Below, piece by piece: positions 22,381 to 33,569 of a stretch of DNA of 64,000 nt. Source of the DNA: Cocos nucifera. Taxonomy: Eukaryota; Streptophyta; Magnoliopsida; Arecales; Arecaceae. The first letter of the stretch is position 1; every line of letters begins with the position of its first letter. The position numbers and the translations under genes are program-made. The stretch spans positions 1 through 64,000 of the forward strand of contig QRFJ01005968.1 of NCBI GenBank assembly GCA_006176705.1, in the 5' to 3' direction. Under the pieces are notes generated by a model, which was not told where the DNA came from, did no database searches, and saw nothing but the letters and a program-made list of their open reading frames with translations.

Positions 22381-23055
22381 TGATTACTATCATAAATTCA
22401 TAAATAATAAGTATTAAATTATATATTAATTAATATTTATTTTAAAATTAATAATTTATTATTATTTTATAGGAAAGAAGCTCACCAATACGAAGAGCTC
22501 AATTTATGGATTCAAATGAGTCAAATTTGACTCAAATCAAAACTAAAATGGAAAAGATACCAAGACTGTAAGTTTAAATTAAAAATTAAAAAAATAAATA
22601 AAATAAATAAAATTAGCCAATTAAACTAGTCGTTCGAGCAAACTTAGCCTGACAACTGAACAGTCCAGAAGAAATTGGCCCACATGCTTGATCCACTTGC
22701 AAGCACAGTAGCCTAGCCCGCGCGCACCTCAACTAGCCCAGCTTCTCCCCACCATGACATCACCTAAACATTATTTTCCATGCGATCCATGGTGGACCAA
22801 AACCCAGCATGCCACACCATGGACCCTTAAAGGGTCCACCATGAAAAATGTGGTCTAAGGGGCATTTTAGCAATTTCAAAAGGCATGGCAAGCTTGTATT
22901 GGTTGCGGTCGATAGTCGGCCTGGTCTATGGTGGTCCAGTAGTTTGACAAAGGCATGATCATATGGCTGAGGTCTGATCTGGCCAAGATCCAAAGGCTGG
23001 CAAGAGATGCTGGTTTGATTCAGCTTACCAAGAAATTTTTAGGTGCAATTTGATG
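22381..23055 (+). repeat. Left LTR of element E, part 1
   Basis: Aligns with 33570-34230 of the right LTR, including CCATGGACCCTTAAAGGGTC (about 22820) and the GATTCAGCTTACCAAG segment. It breaks at 23055, where gypsy element G begins, and ends with the target duplication copy TGATG. Confidence 0.9.
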
Positions 23056-24022
23056 TGTTGGTGCAAAATCTGATTGACGCTGGATTGAGCTAGAGTTAAG
23101 GAAGAAGAGGTCACCGTCAGTGACCTACAAAATAAAGTTTTGTCCAGAGTCGGTGGTGGTGGCTCCAACAGAATCCTCTGATGATCAAGTCAGCTCTTCT
23201 GACCAACAAAAATGAAGTGCTTAGAAAAAAATTCAGTAGAGTTTTGGAAAGAAGAAGAGAGCTTAGAGAAAATATATCTAAAGGATTCTTTTTTTATAGA
23301 TGAAGCCTGTAACAGACTGATAGTGATAGCCATAACTGTTCGATAGTGGATCGCTCAGAGCTACGTAGAATTTATTATGAAGAGAGGTGTCGCCCATAGC
23401 AGACTGATAATGATAGCCGTAATCATCTGCTAATGGGATCGTCTGTAGCAGACTGATAATGATAACCATAACCATCTGGTAGTGGATCGCTTGGAACCAC
23501 ATAGAGTTTCTTATAGAGAGATATGTCCATTATCGTGATGTGCTCATTCATTAAGATTTAATAGTCGAAGTTTGGAGGAAGCAGGCATTGGTTGGTGAAG
23601 AGCTTTGACATATGTTAATTTTAGAGAAGTTCGGACTCCTAAAGAGAATACGGCTAGAGGAGATCATCCAGAAGGAATACTACTTGAAATCTAAAAGTAA
23701 TCCACTAGAGGAATCCAGATGGAGTTCGACTGATGGAGAAGTTCAAAAGGAATCCGATTGATGGAGAAGTTCAGCTGAAGGAGAAGTCTAGGAGAAATTC
23801 AATTGAAGGAGAAGTTCAAAAAAAGTTTGACTACTGAGGAGTCCTGGAAGGGTTCAATCGCTGAAGGAGTTCGATTACTGGAGGAGTCCGAAAGGTGTTC
23901 GACCGCTAGAGGAGTTTAGCCGCTAGAGAAAGAACTTTCGATCGAAGCTCTTCCATGATTATCAGTTACATTAGACTAAGCATCAGAGTAGACTTCGGTG
24001 GGAGCGGGGTTTATCCCCAATA
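23056..24022 (-). repeat. Left LTR of gypsy G (3' LTR in element sense)
   Basis: 967 bp, matching 27201-28113. It starts TGTTGGTGCAAAATC and ends CCCCAATA, the final CA having changed to TA. It contains the minus-strand TATAAAAA sequence near 23290-23298 and the GGAGAAGTTC/GGAGGAGTTC repeats at 23720-23930. Confidence 0.88.
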
Positions 24023-24104
24023 CTAGTCTCCTCACTCTTGAGTTCAAAATTCGAAGGAAGAAAGTACAAAAAAGATAACTGCCAAAGTTTTTTTCTAGAC
24101 TCTA

Positions 24105-24780
24105 CATCCATTGAGGTTGAAGCTCGGAGGAGATCTTATCTTCGATTGAAGTTGAAGCTCGAAAGAGATCTTATCTTCTGTAGAGGTTGAGAGAGATCTT
24201 ATCTTCTTTTGAAGTTGAAACTTGAAGGAGATCTTATCTCCGATCGAGGTTGAAGGAGATCTTATCTTCTATTAAAGTTGAAGCTCGAGGGAGATCTTAT
24301 CTTGGCCAAGATGAAGGAGATCTTATCTTCTTTGACGTGAAGCTCGAAAAGATCTTATCTCCGATTGAGGTTGAAGAAGATTCTTATCTCCTATTGAGGT
24401 TGAAGGAGATCTTATCTCCTATTAAGGTTGAAGCTTGGAGGAGATCTTATCTTCAGTCGAGGATTGAAGAAGATCCTATCTTCTATTGAAGTTGAAGCTT
24501 GGGGGATCTTATCTTCGACCGAGGTTGAAGGAGATCTTATTTTTGTTGAAGTTAAAGCTCGAGGGAGATCTTATCTCCAACCGAAGTTAAAGGAGACCTT
24601 ATCTCCTATTGAGGTTGAAGCTCGGGGGAGATCTTATCTCCGATCTAGGTTGAAGAAGATCTTATCTCCTATTGAGGTTGAAGCTTGGGGGAGATCTTAT
24701 GTCCAACCAAGGTTGAAGCTCAGAAGAGATCTTATCTCCAGTCGAGGTTGAAGGAGATCTTAACTCCTGTCGAGTTTGGA
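24105..24780. repeat. AGATCTTATCT tandem array in gypsy G
   Basis: About 21 copies of a GGAGATCTTATCTCC-like near-palindrome lie in about 650 bp, 24 to 36 bp apart, alternating with GAGGTTGAAGCTCG or GAGGTTGAA spacers. The plus-strand frames 24250-24751 are by-products of the repeat. The array sits between gag and the 3' LTR, where pol would be in a complete element. Confidence 0.9.
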
Positions 24781-24984
24781 TAGCAAGCGTGCAAAGGCAA
24801 GATAGCCCGAAGATTCCAGGAGGTTGACCTCAACTTTTGGGGAGGAGGAGGAAGACGACATGGAGGCGGGACTGTCTAATATGGTAGTCGATCTTTCCTT
24901 TTTGCATTTGATGTAGTCAGGTTGTCGTGGAAAAGCACGTGTAGGGATTCTCCACTGAGCTTCTTCCTTCTCCATGTCTTTGGT

Positions 24985-25380
24985 CTGTGAGGTTCTGACT
25001 TTTGCTCATGTTAATACGAGGCTTTTCTTTTATTCTTAACATGGCTTATGGGGGTACATTAGAGTCGTCGGTAGGGCCTCTCCCTCCATCTTGTCTTTAT
25101 ATCAATGAGGTCTTCGACTTTGCTCATGTTAGGATGAGGTTCTCCTCCTATTCCTAACGAGCTGTAGGAGCACATTAGAGCCATTGTCAGGGCCTCTCCC
25201 CTCACCTCATCTAAAATGAATGAGGCCTTCGAGTTTGCTCACGTTAGGATAAGGTTCTTCTCCTATCTTAAATAATTAGAGGTCTTCAATTTGCTCATGT
25301 TAGGATGAGGTTCTCCTTCCATTCCTAACATGATCACTTTTAATTGCTTCTTTCATTCTCAGATTTTCTAAATTTTAAGA
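24985..25380. repeat. Second repeat block in gypsy G
   Basis: Four imperfect copies of a unit containing TTTGCTCATGTTAGGATGAG, GTTCTCCTCCTATTCCTAAC and GAGGTCTTCGA, with spacing that varies from about 70 to 120 bp. It lies between the AGATCTTATCT array and gag. Confidence 0.7.
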
Positions 25381-25446
25381 TCGTGGGAGCGTTGTTCCTC
25401 CGAGCTCCTTCAAACGATAAGTTTTAGATTGGACGATTTGCTCTAT

Positions 25447-26975
25447 TTCATACAGGCCTTCCCAATTTGGGGCAAGCTTTTCCTAGCTTCGAGGCTGAGA
25501 GATGGTAGCTCGCCGAAGTACTAAGTCCCCTAGAGATAGTATTGATGATGCTAAGAGGTAGCCGATCTTCTTGTTGTTCCTTCCTCATTGGTGGTTCTGG
25601 CTGCGGCAGCATCCTTGGCTGGTTTTCTTTTGCTTTAGACCAGCGTCTGAGGAATCGACCCAGTTGACCTCTACTGATGAGCTCCTCGATCTCGTCTTGG
25701 AGCTGAATGCATTCTTTAATATCATGGTCATGATCATGATGATACAAATAGTACTTGCTTCGATTGCATTTGTTTGGGGGAGATCGTAATTCTTCTGATC
25801 TTGGTAGCTGATTCTTAATTTTCATCAGAACTTGAGTTTTAGGAGCATTAAGGGAGGCATAGTTGTGGAACCTTCTGGGAGGAGAACTTCTTCATGCCCT
25901 TTTATTGGGGCTTCTTTGATGACGAGCTCGAGGAGGAGTTTAGGCTCGCTTGCGCTCAGGGAGAGTCCGTGAGCATGGTCGAACTTCATTCGGCCCTTCA
26001 TCAGTAGTGGGTCTATTAGACTCACCCATCCACCGCTCTCCTATGGCTTCCTCATCCTTCAACTTGAAGGCTTCTTCCACTCGGACATATCTTTCAGCCC
26101 GAGCTAACAGATCAGCAAAGTTTCTAGGGTACTTCTTCTCCAGGGAGAACAATAAATCATTCTTCTAAAGGCCACCCTTAAGCACGGCCATTGCAATAGA
26201 CTGGTCCAAGTTTCGAACTTTCAATGCAGCAGTATTAAACTAGGTGACATAAGCCCAGATAGATTCTCCCTCTTTCTGCTTGATATTCATCAGAGAATTC
26301 GAACCTCGATGGGAATGCCGGCTGCTAACAAATTGAGCCACAAACTGATGGCTCATCTGGTCAAAGAAGAAGATCATACCCAACTTCAACATCGAGTATC
26401 AGTTTCTTACTGCTTCTTTTAAGGTAAACAAGAAAGCTAGGCATAAGATGGCATTTGGTGCACCATGGAGCAGCATCATGATCCGAAAGGCCTCTAGGTG
26501 ATTGACCAGATTAGAGGTTCTATCATAGCATTCAAATTGGGAAAGCTTGAAGTTCGACAGAATGGGCTCTTGTATAATTTGGAGAGAGAAAGGAGGATTG
26601 GTGCTGATGCTAGCTGGGGCGACGTGGTGGAGTTCCTCAATCTGTCGATCCATCTCCTACAGTTTTTGATTGAGGACGTCATCTCGATCGCAGATCTTGA
26701 AAGGCTTTCGACTGTAGATGGGGAAGGTCTCTTTCGGAGAAGAATCATGATTCGAACAAGGATTCTCTGCTCTCTATTTTTTCTTCCTATGGGCAATGGA
26801 TATGCTAGACTAAGTGCTCCTCCTTAGGATCGATTTTTGACATCCCAATGATGGGTTTTCTAGTGGAATCACCATCTGGGATTGCCGCATGGCCTGTACC
26901 ATTTTTGTGAGGCCCTAAACCCACTGCATTAGTAGGTTAAACTGCTCCAGATCTACCATGATCATCGGTGGAGGA
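25447..26975 (-). pseudogene. Gypsy G gag (decayed)
   Basis: Structural gag gene of a Ty3/gypsy element. Reading leftward from about 26965 (ATGATCATGGTAGATCTGG) one sees MDRQIEELHHVAPAS, FKLSQFECYDRTSNLVNHLE, AFRIMMLLHGAPNAILCLAF, SLMNIKQKEGESIWAYVTQF, KNDLLFSLEKKYPRNFADLL, ARAERYVRVEEAFKLKDEE and the C-terminal block YYLYHHDHDHDIKECIQLQ, DEIEELISRGQLGRFLR. This is the usual plant retrotransposon gag layout. The CX2C pair of the last block is changed (YYLYH). Several frameshifts and stops break it. No pol frame follows. Confidence 0.85.
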
Positions 26976-27179
26976 TGAGACTAAAGTGCTGACGATGGAG
27001 TAGGAACAGATGGATCTGACTTAGATCTGATGGTAGAAGCGGTAGATCTCTGGATAGTCATCTTCTTTGGAGGTATTTTTTGACATTGAGGGAGAGGATG
27101 GAGATGAATCTTGAAGAAGAAGATCCACAGGATCGACTGAGCACTCCTTTAAGATCAAGGATACCTCAGGAATAGAGGG

Positions 27180-27196
27180 CCCTCCTTCTAGCGCCA
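27180..27196 (-). promoter_or_regulatory. Primer binding site of gypsy G
   Basis: The minus strand reads TGGCGCTAGAAGGAGGG just inside the right LTR. Sites starting TGGCGC are common in plant gypsy elements. It fixes the minus orientation of G. Confidence 0.65.
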
Positions 27197-27200
27197 GTCT

Positions 27201-28113
27201 TGTTGGTGCGAAATCTGGTTGATGTCGGATCGAGCTAGAGTTGAGGAAGAAGAGGTCGCCGTTGATGACCTACAAAATAAAGTCCCATTTAGAGTCGATG
27301 GTGGTGGCTCCGGTAGGATCCTCCGATGATCAAGTCAGCTCTTTTGGCCAACAAAAATGAAGTGCTCAGAAAAAAATTTAGCAGAATTTTGGGAAGGAGA
27401 AGAGAGCTTAGAGAAAATGTATCTGGAGGGTCCCTTTTTATAGACGGAGCCTGTAATAGACTGATAGTGACAGCCATAATCGTCCGATAGTGGGCCATTC
27501 GGAGCCATGTGGAATTTATTACGGAGAGAGGTATCGTCCATAGCAGACTAATAATTACAGCCGTAACCATCCACTAGTGGGGTCGTCTGTAGCAGACTGA
27601 TAATGATAGCCGTAATCATTGCTGCTCGAAGCCACATGGAGTTTGTTATGGAGAGAGGTGTCCGTTGTCGTGATGTGCCCATTCATTGAGATTTAATAGT
27701 CAAAGTTTGGAGGAAGCAGGCATTGGTTGGTGAAGAGCTTTGACATATGTCAATTCCAGAGGAGTTTGGATTCCTAAAGAAAATACGGCTAGAGGGGATC
27801 ATCCAGGAGGAATACTACTTAAAATCTGAAAGTAATCCACTGGAGGAATCTGGATAGAGTTTGACTGATGGAGAAGTCTAAAAGGAGTTCAACTGATGGA
27901 GAAGTTCGATTGAAGGAGAAGTCTGATAGAAGTTCAGTTGAAGAAAAAGTTTGGAAGGAGTTTGGTCGTTGGAGGAGTTCGGGAGGGGTTCGGCTGCTGG
28001 AGGAGTTCGACCGCTAGAGGAAAAATTTTCGATCGAAGCTCTTTCATGATTACCATTTATATTAGTCTAAGCATCAGACTGGACTTCGACGGAAGCAAGG
28101 TTTATCCCCAACA
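27201..28113 (-). repeat. Right LTR of gypsy G (5' LTR in element sense)
   Basis: 913 bp, from TGTTGGTGCGAAATC to CCCCAACA. The minus strand carries TATAAAAAGG at 27433-27442, a good candidate TATA box at the expected place. It is followed by the target duplication CGATG. Confidence 0.9.
27433..27442 (-). promoter_or_regulatory. Putative TATA box of gypsy G LTR
   Basis: TATAAAAAGG on the minus strand in the 5' LTR. The matching position of the left LTR (about 23290-23298) and of LTR H (49056-49063, TATAAATA) also carry TATA motifs. Confidence 0.55.
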
Positions 28114-29345
28114 CGATGGTTGATATCACATCATGGATGAGATCGAATGGTCCTGAGCAGTCCCAAGCATGATCGAATGGTGGATATGGTTTCTGACTCT
28201 AATACAAACACCTTCAAGCTTCTACGCATGATCTGACGATGGTTAGTTCCTTGATCGAGCAATCCAATGGCTAAAAATTGGGTTGAGCATCGATCTTGAG
28301 CTATCGGTGGATTTTTGATGATTTTTGATCCATCAAATCTCAAATCAAGGGCTAGGATTTATGCAGCATGGATAAATTGACCCAAACTCCAATTAGACTT
28401 TGGGAAGGACTAAAAACCTCTATTTTTCTTCTTTATTTAACCTCCCCTTCAGACCAGAAGCCCATAGAGACCTCCCTTATGGAGGCTATTAGCCGTCTTC
28501 CAGTCTCTTTCTCTCTCCCTTCTCTTCTCCTCTCCTTTCTTCTTCTTTCTTCATTCTTTTTTCTTTCCTTTTCTTTTCTTTTTATTTATTTAGGAGATTT
28601 GAATATGTCAAAAGCTACAAGTATCAAATTCATGTACGGCTAGAGATCTCGTATCTTGGAGAGTAAGGAAAACCTTCTAATTATGAGAGTTTATAATTTG
28701 AACCTATTTACCTTTTTATTAAGAAATAAAATTTGATTATTTATTTTTGATATATTTTTCTTATTTATGCTTTAATGTTTATTTTTTTTTATACTTTATA
28801 CTAAGAAGATAGATCATGATTGCATATAGATATAGTCTATGCTCAGATTAGGATCAATTATAAGAATTAACTAAGATTTATGTTTATACTTTTTGATTGC
28901 ACGATCTAAATAATCTATACTTGTGAGATTGATCATAATCGTGTTAGATATAATTCATGCTTAGTAGACTAGGTTTTGTTAGAATTAGATCAAAAAAATA
29001 TACATCTCATAAGATTGCATGTTGATAATGAAAAGATTACATGAATCAATTATAAAATTAAATATTGAAAGATAAAACTGAAATCTTAGATAATTTTTTT
29101 TCTTATTTTTAATTAATTCTAAAATTTTAATTAATTAGTTATTTACTTTCTTTTTATTTTAATTTGCTAAAATCTTAAATAATTTATTTTTATTTACTTA
29201 TTTTAAGGATTAATTTAATTTTTAATTAAAATTATATGCAACTAAGTCTTCAATCTTCGAGAAAATCGACATCTGACTTGTCATCATTCTAATTAATAGT
29301 AAGATCGATTCTAATTTTTATTTATTGCTATAATGACAAGCATCA
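28114..29345 (+). repeat. Left LTR of element E, part 2
   Basis: Resumes with CGATGGTTGATATC and aligns with 34224-35466, through a T/C-rich tract (28500-28580; right LTR 34618-34700), to the LTR end AAGCATCA. TATTTAA at 28434-28440 is conserved at 34551-34557 and could be the TATA element. The frame at 28368-28643 lies inside this LTR and is not a gene. Confidence 0.88.
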
Positions 29346-30970
29346 AATTTTTGCATTATTATCATGGATTATAGCATGGTTGCTTCAATAAAATATATAT
29401 GTATATAATTAAAAATAAAAAAATAATTTTTTTAAATTAATTCATTATTTATTGCTTTATATGCTTTATTACCTTACTTATTTTACTGCACACTTTAGTT
29501 TATTATCTTATTTATTTTACTACTTTATTTTATTACCTTATATGCTTTAGTTATTTATTTATTTTACTATTTTATATTTTTAGTTTATTATTTATTTTTC
29601 TACTTCTGCTTTTCATACTTTATTCTATGGTCTAGGAATTTATCTTTTATTATCAGTCAATTTAATTTAATTACATAATTACTTGTTATTTATGCTTTCT
29701 TTAAATTTCTACTTTATATTACTTTTCATATATAATTTATTAATTACTTTTTGGCCAAACTATCTTAATTGTATAGTTAAATAATTATCTTATTTTACTT
29801 AATTAATTTACTACTTTTTATAATTTAGTATAAATTATTATCTTGAAAATTGATTTAATTTCTTAGGCTATCTAGTTACCTCTTAATTCAAGTATAATTT
29901 ACTTTCCAATTAGTTAGATTTTCTAAATTAGTTTAACAAAAATCTAACATAATTAATCTAACTAACTTAATTAATCCATTATTTTTTTTGCTTTACATAA
30001 TCATATATAAAAATAAATAAATATACTTCATAACACTTAATTAATATAGAGAAACTAATTAAATCATAAAAAAAATTTAACATGTTTGGACACCTTGCTT
30101 TATTTGCATTACATATCCATAATATATTTTAAGGGCATAACCCATTAAACAAGATAAGATGGGGATTTGATTATCTTTTCTTAGCCCACAAACCACTATC
30201 CTTCATATTGCATTGATCTAAGTCTTTAACTTAAAATTAATTAGACATTAGCCCTAAGATATTCGAGCTTAATAGGATAAAAAAATTCTAGAGTTGGACC
30301 AGATTCAAGTTGGTTAATTACTTGGTGTCTAAGGAAAGTGATTTTAAGAAGGTGATTTTTAATTGATTTCGTTATCTGAATTAGCCAATTTAGTTGGTGT
30401 CTAAAGAAAGCAACAAGTAGAGAACCTTCCATATTTTATACTTTCCTGGCCAAGTCAGTTAGTCACTTTTAGGCTTAAAGTGCATAAAGATGATCTTGGC
30501 AGTTAGGAGATATCTAGATCTAGGTTAATCATAGGATAAAGAGTCCATGCTTACTTAACTTGATTGTAATTAACATCAAATATTAATTAATTCTTTGTAT
30601 CGATTATCTTTAGATTTAGAATCCTTTAGACTTTTATCTTTAGAATTCTCTCTCCTCATCTTTTTTTTAATTCTTTAAAATAAGATAAGATAAAATAAAT
30701 AATAATTAGAGATAAATTTTTATGCTAAGCTATCTTGTAGATTAGATCATCTAGAAGCTACTAGAAACTCTTTCAATCCATCTTTTCTTCCTATACAATA
30801 AGTTTGTGCAATTTGTTCGAGCTCCACTCACTATGCAAGTGAATTTCCATAACATTTTTTTAAGTATATGTATGAGCAAGTCCATTAAGATCAAACTCAT
30901 GTAGCCTATATAGACTAGGAAATAATCCATACTTTAACACCTATAATTTAGGTTGGGAGGCTTAACTAGA
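29346..30970 (+). other. AT-rich leader of element E
   Basis: No coding sequence. 29450-29600 has simple TTTATTTTACTACTTTAT-like repetition. 30270-30660 (TTGGACCAGATTC..., GGTGTCTAAGGAAAG...) is homologous to 36490-36860 in fragment K, which identifies both as the leader of one family. Confidence 0.65.
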
Positions 30971-32510
30971 TTTTTTATGGCAATCACAACCAGTGGCTAC
31001 CCGAGTGCTACAAGGACTCACATTCATGGATGCATATTATGATATACCCTACTCATAATATCAATTTTCTCCAAATAATAATGAGTCAATTTTTGAAGAA
31101 AGGATTCAGCAAGCATTAAACAAGTCAAAACTTACCGATCAATAATTGAATACTCTAGATAATCAAAGATTTAACTCTCTAGAAAAAAGCCAAGAATATC
31201 TGATAAAATCAACTTCTGATAATTCAACTACCTTTAATAATCTTATGCAGACCATGAAACAACTTATAAATTTGAACTCCCAAGCCATTGCTCATCTAGA
31301 AATATAGTTGGATCAATTAGTCATGGCGGTTAGTGAAATTGAGTTATCCAGTCAATCCGAAAGTGAACTTGATGGACCATACATGACTAAAAATTTTAAT
31401 ATCTCAAAAACTTTTTCTAAACAATCAAATATAACTCTCGAGAAAGAAATGATCATAAAATAATCTTGCATAACTAAAAAGATCCTCTTAGACCATATAA
31501 CTGAGGTAGCAAAATATAGAAAAAAACCAAAATGGTGGGATAAACCAAATTCATCATCTTACTTACATATAGAACCATTCCCAAGTGCCTTAGAATCATT
31601 GATTCCTTTTAATGGAAAAGAAAGACAAACTGATGAGATGATGAAATTAATAGAGACTTTCAAGAACCACGGTGCACAACATAATAGAGAAAGTTACACC
31701 CATAATTTTTTTCTAAGATTCGTTAAATCCTTATTTGGCTCATTATGAGATGGATGATTTTGATGAAGATAAGTATAATACAGAAGTAAATGATCCTATT
31801 CTAAAGTCACTCCACTTTGGACTAAAAAATTTGAGCCATCACCTAGTCCACCAATAGCTTCCTTGTTAGAACCACCAAATATTCTAAAATTGAAGCCACT
31901 TTCTGATACATCCACGGACATCCTACTAGTGATACCTACCTAGAAAGTCCAACTTATAGGTGTTCTAAAAGCACATAAAGAAGTTATAAGATGGGATATT
32001 ACTGAAATAAGAAAAAATAATTTTTATAATGATTTTTTTGCATTTGGCACTACTTTTGAGGATGGCCTCCAAAATCTATTTATAATATTAAAATGATATA
32101 TAGAGATAGATTTAAAATTAGTTTGAAAAAAGTGCTATGATTTAGATCAAGAAGAGTTAATGCCAAGATACATTGCACCCGAGAAAGCGAGTGGGGTAGA
32201 TTAGGTTATAGCTAAAGTAATTTCTAAACTACCACCTCTAATCTCAATCCAACAAACACAATCTCTTTCTGATCATAAAAACTATAGTAATTTTAAATTT
32301 TGGTATATTATGCTTTCTCTAAATATTTTATTGATTCGGGCTATGCTTAATCATCATAAAGCATTCTATGAAAGTTTTACTGCCATAATGATAAGGCCTC
32401 TTGATTGGTTTTATCTTTTTGAAATCCTAAAGAATGTACTAAAATTGATTATATCTAAAACTTCTTCATACTATCTGATTAAAGATGTTAAACTTAGTGC
32501 TTATTAGGAG
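30971..32510 (+). pseudogene. Element E gag and pol remnants (Athila-like, decayed)
   Basis: The plus strand encodes pieces such as FNNLMQTMKQLINLNSQAIA then HLEI*LDQLVMAVSE (gag C-terminal coil seen in Athila-type elements), KPKWWDKPNSSSYLHIEPFP, and a pol lead-in: PIASLLEPPNILKLKPLSD, VQLIGVLKAHKEVIRWDITE, which matches the segment just before reverse transcriptase in this clade. The sequence then departs, with no YxDD motif, integrase or RNase H. Stops and frameshifts are frequent. The internal deletion removed most of pol. Confidence 0.65.
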
Positions 32511-33569
32511 GAAACCTAGCTTTTGATTTTGCATTTTCTTTTTTATTTTTAGGTTACCTTTCTTTCAGGACTAAGTTAGGGGGAGAACTATAGACCCATG
32601 CTGGATGAAGAATAAAAAAATCCTAGGTTGGGACCAAAACCATACTAAAATAGGTGAACTCTTTTCTTTTTATTTTCTTATTATTTATCACACTCTATTT
32701 TTTCTTTTCTCCATTGAGGATAATGAAAATTAAGTTATGGGAGAAGGATAAAAAATTTAATCAAGTCCTCAAGTATGATAATAATTAGTTTTATATATCT
32801 AATTTCATCCTGATTTAAAATATTTTAGATATTTTAATCGATAATTGATTAATGATCTAGAAAATTTTTAAAGTAATAAGATCCAAATTATTAAGAAAAT
32901 CTAATAAATAGTCAAGTTTAGAATAGAATAAATTTTTGAGTAATTCTAAAATCTTATTCTAGCCTATATTTAATAAAGAATCTACTTTGTATGGGTATGA
33001 GTGGAAGTAAAAAAAAAAAATAAAGAACAAGTTCTAAACATTGGTCTTTCTTGAGTAACTGGATTCCGTTGCCTAAGTAAGTAATATTATTCGCATCAAA
33101 AAGTGGGCAATATGAAGAAGCTTGTTATATAGCTTATGTTAACTTATAGTCTATTTGACTCGAGTCAATTAGTCTGAAGGATGTTCTACACCTAATACTC
33201 TAAAGTCAACCGGTTTGGAAGTCATTGATCCAAAGCTCGCTATAAGGGTCAGATAGAAAACATAAGAGATTAAAACATTGCATTGGGATGTAAAAAAATA
33301 AAATAAAATAAAACTTTAGTCCATATTAAAGATAAAAGATTTAAAGAATAAAAGTAGAGAGTTGGTCAAAGAAAAGTTCTAAAATTTTATGTTCTTCACC
33401 TAACCACTATTTGGGATAAAATTAATAATCTGATGATGTATTTCTTAAATTTTTAATTAGGTATCAACTGATCTTATAATGATCTAAAGAAACTTTCATA
33501 TCTTATCGAGTCAATACATACTTTTATTTTTTTTTACTCGAGGATGAGTAAAACTTAAGTTAGGGAATG
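32511..33569 (+). other. 3' untranslated part of element E
   Basis: No coding sequence recognised. It contains two AAGTTAGGG motifs (about 32571 and 33557), the second directly before the right LTR as the polypurine tract. Typical of the long 3' region of Athila-type elements. Confidence 0.5.

Larger units (their letters stand above)
23056..28113 (-). mobile_element. Gag-only gypsy element G nested in the LTR of E
   Basis: 5058 bp with LTRs at 23056-24022 and 27201-28113 (TGTTGGTG... to ...CCCCAACA/CCCCAATA). It is flanked by TGATG (23051-23055) and CGATG (28114-28118), a 5-bp duplication with one C-to-T change. The undisturbed right LTR of E has CCGATGGTTGAT at the same place, confirming the site. 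The primer site and gag are on the minus strand. No protease, integrase or reverse transcriptase is present; the place of pol holds tandem repeats. It would need proteins from another element to move. Confidence 0.9.

Noticed and set aside
24250..24751. Plus-strand frames with repeated Glu/Lys-rich sequence
   Set aside because: They are translations of the AGATCTTATCT tandem array on the strand opposite to G's gag.
28368..28643. Plus-strand frame of 91 residues
   Set aside because: It lies in the LTR of E, over the T/C-rich tract. The right LTR has no equivalent open frame.
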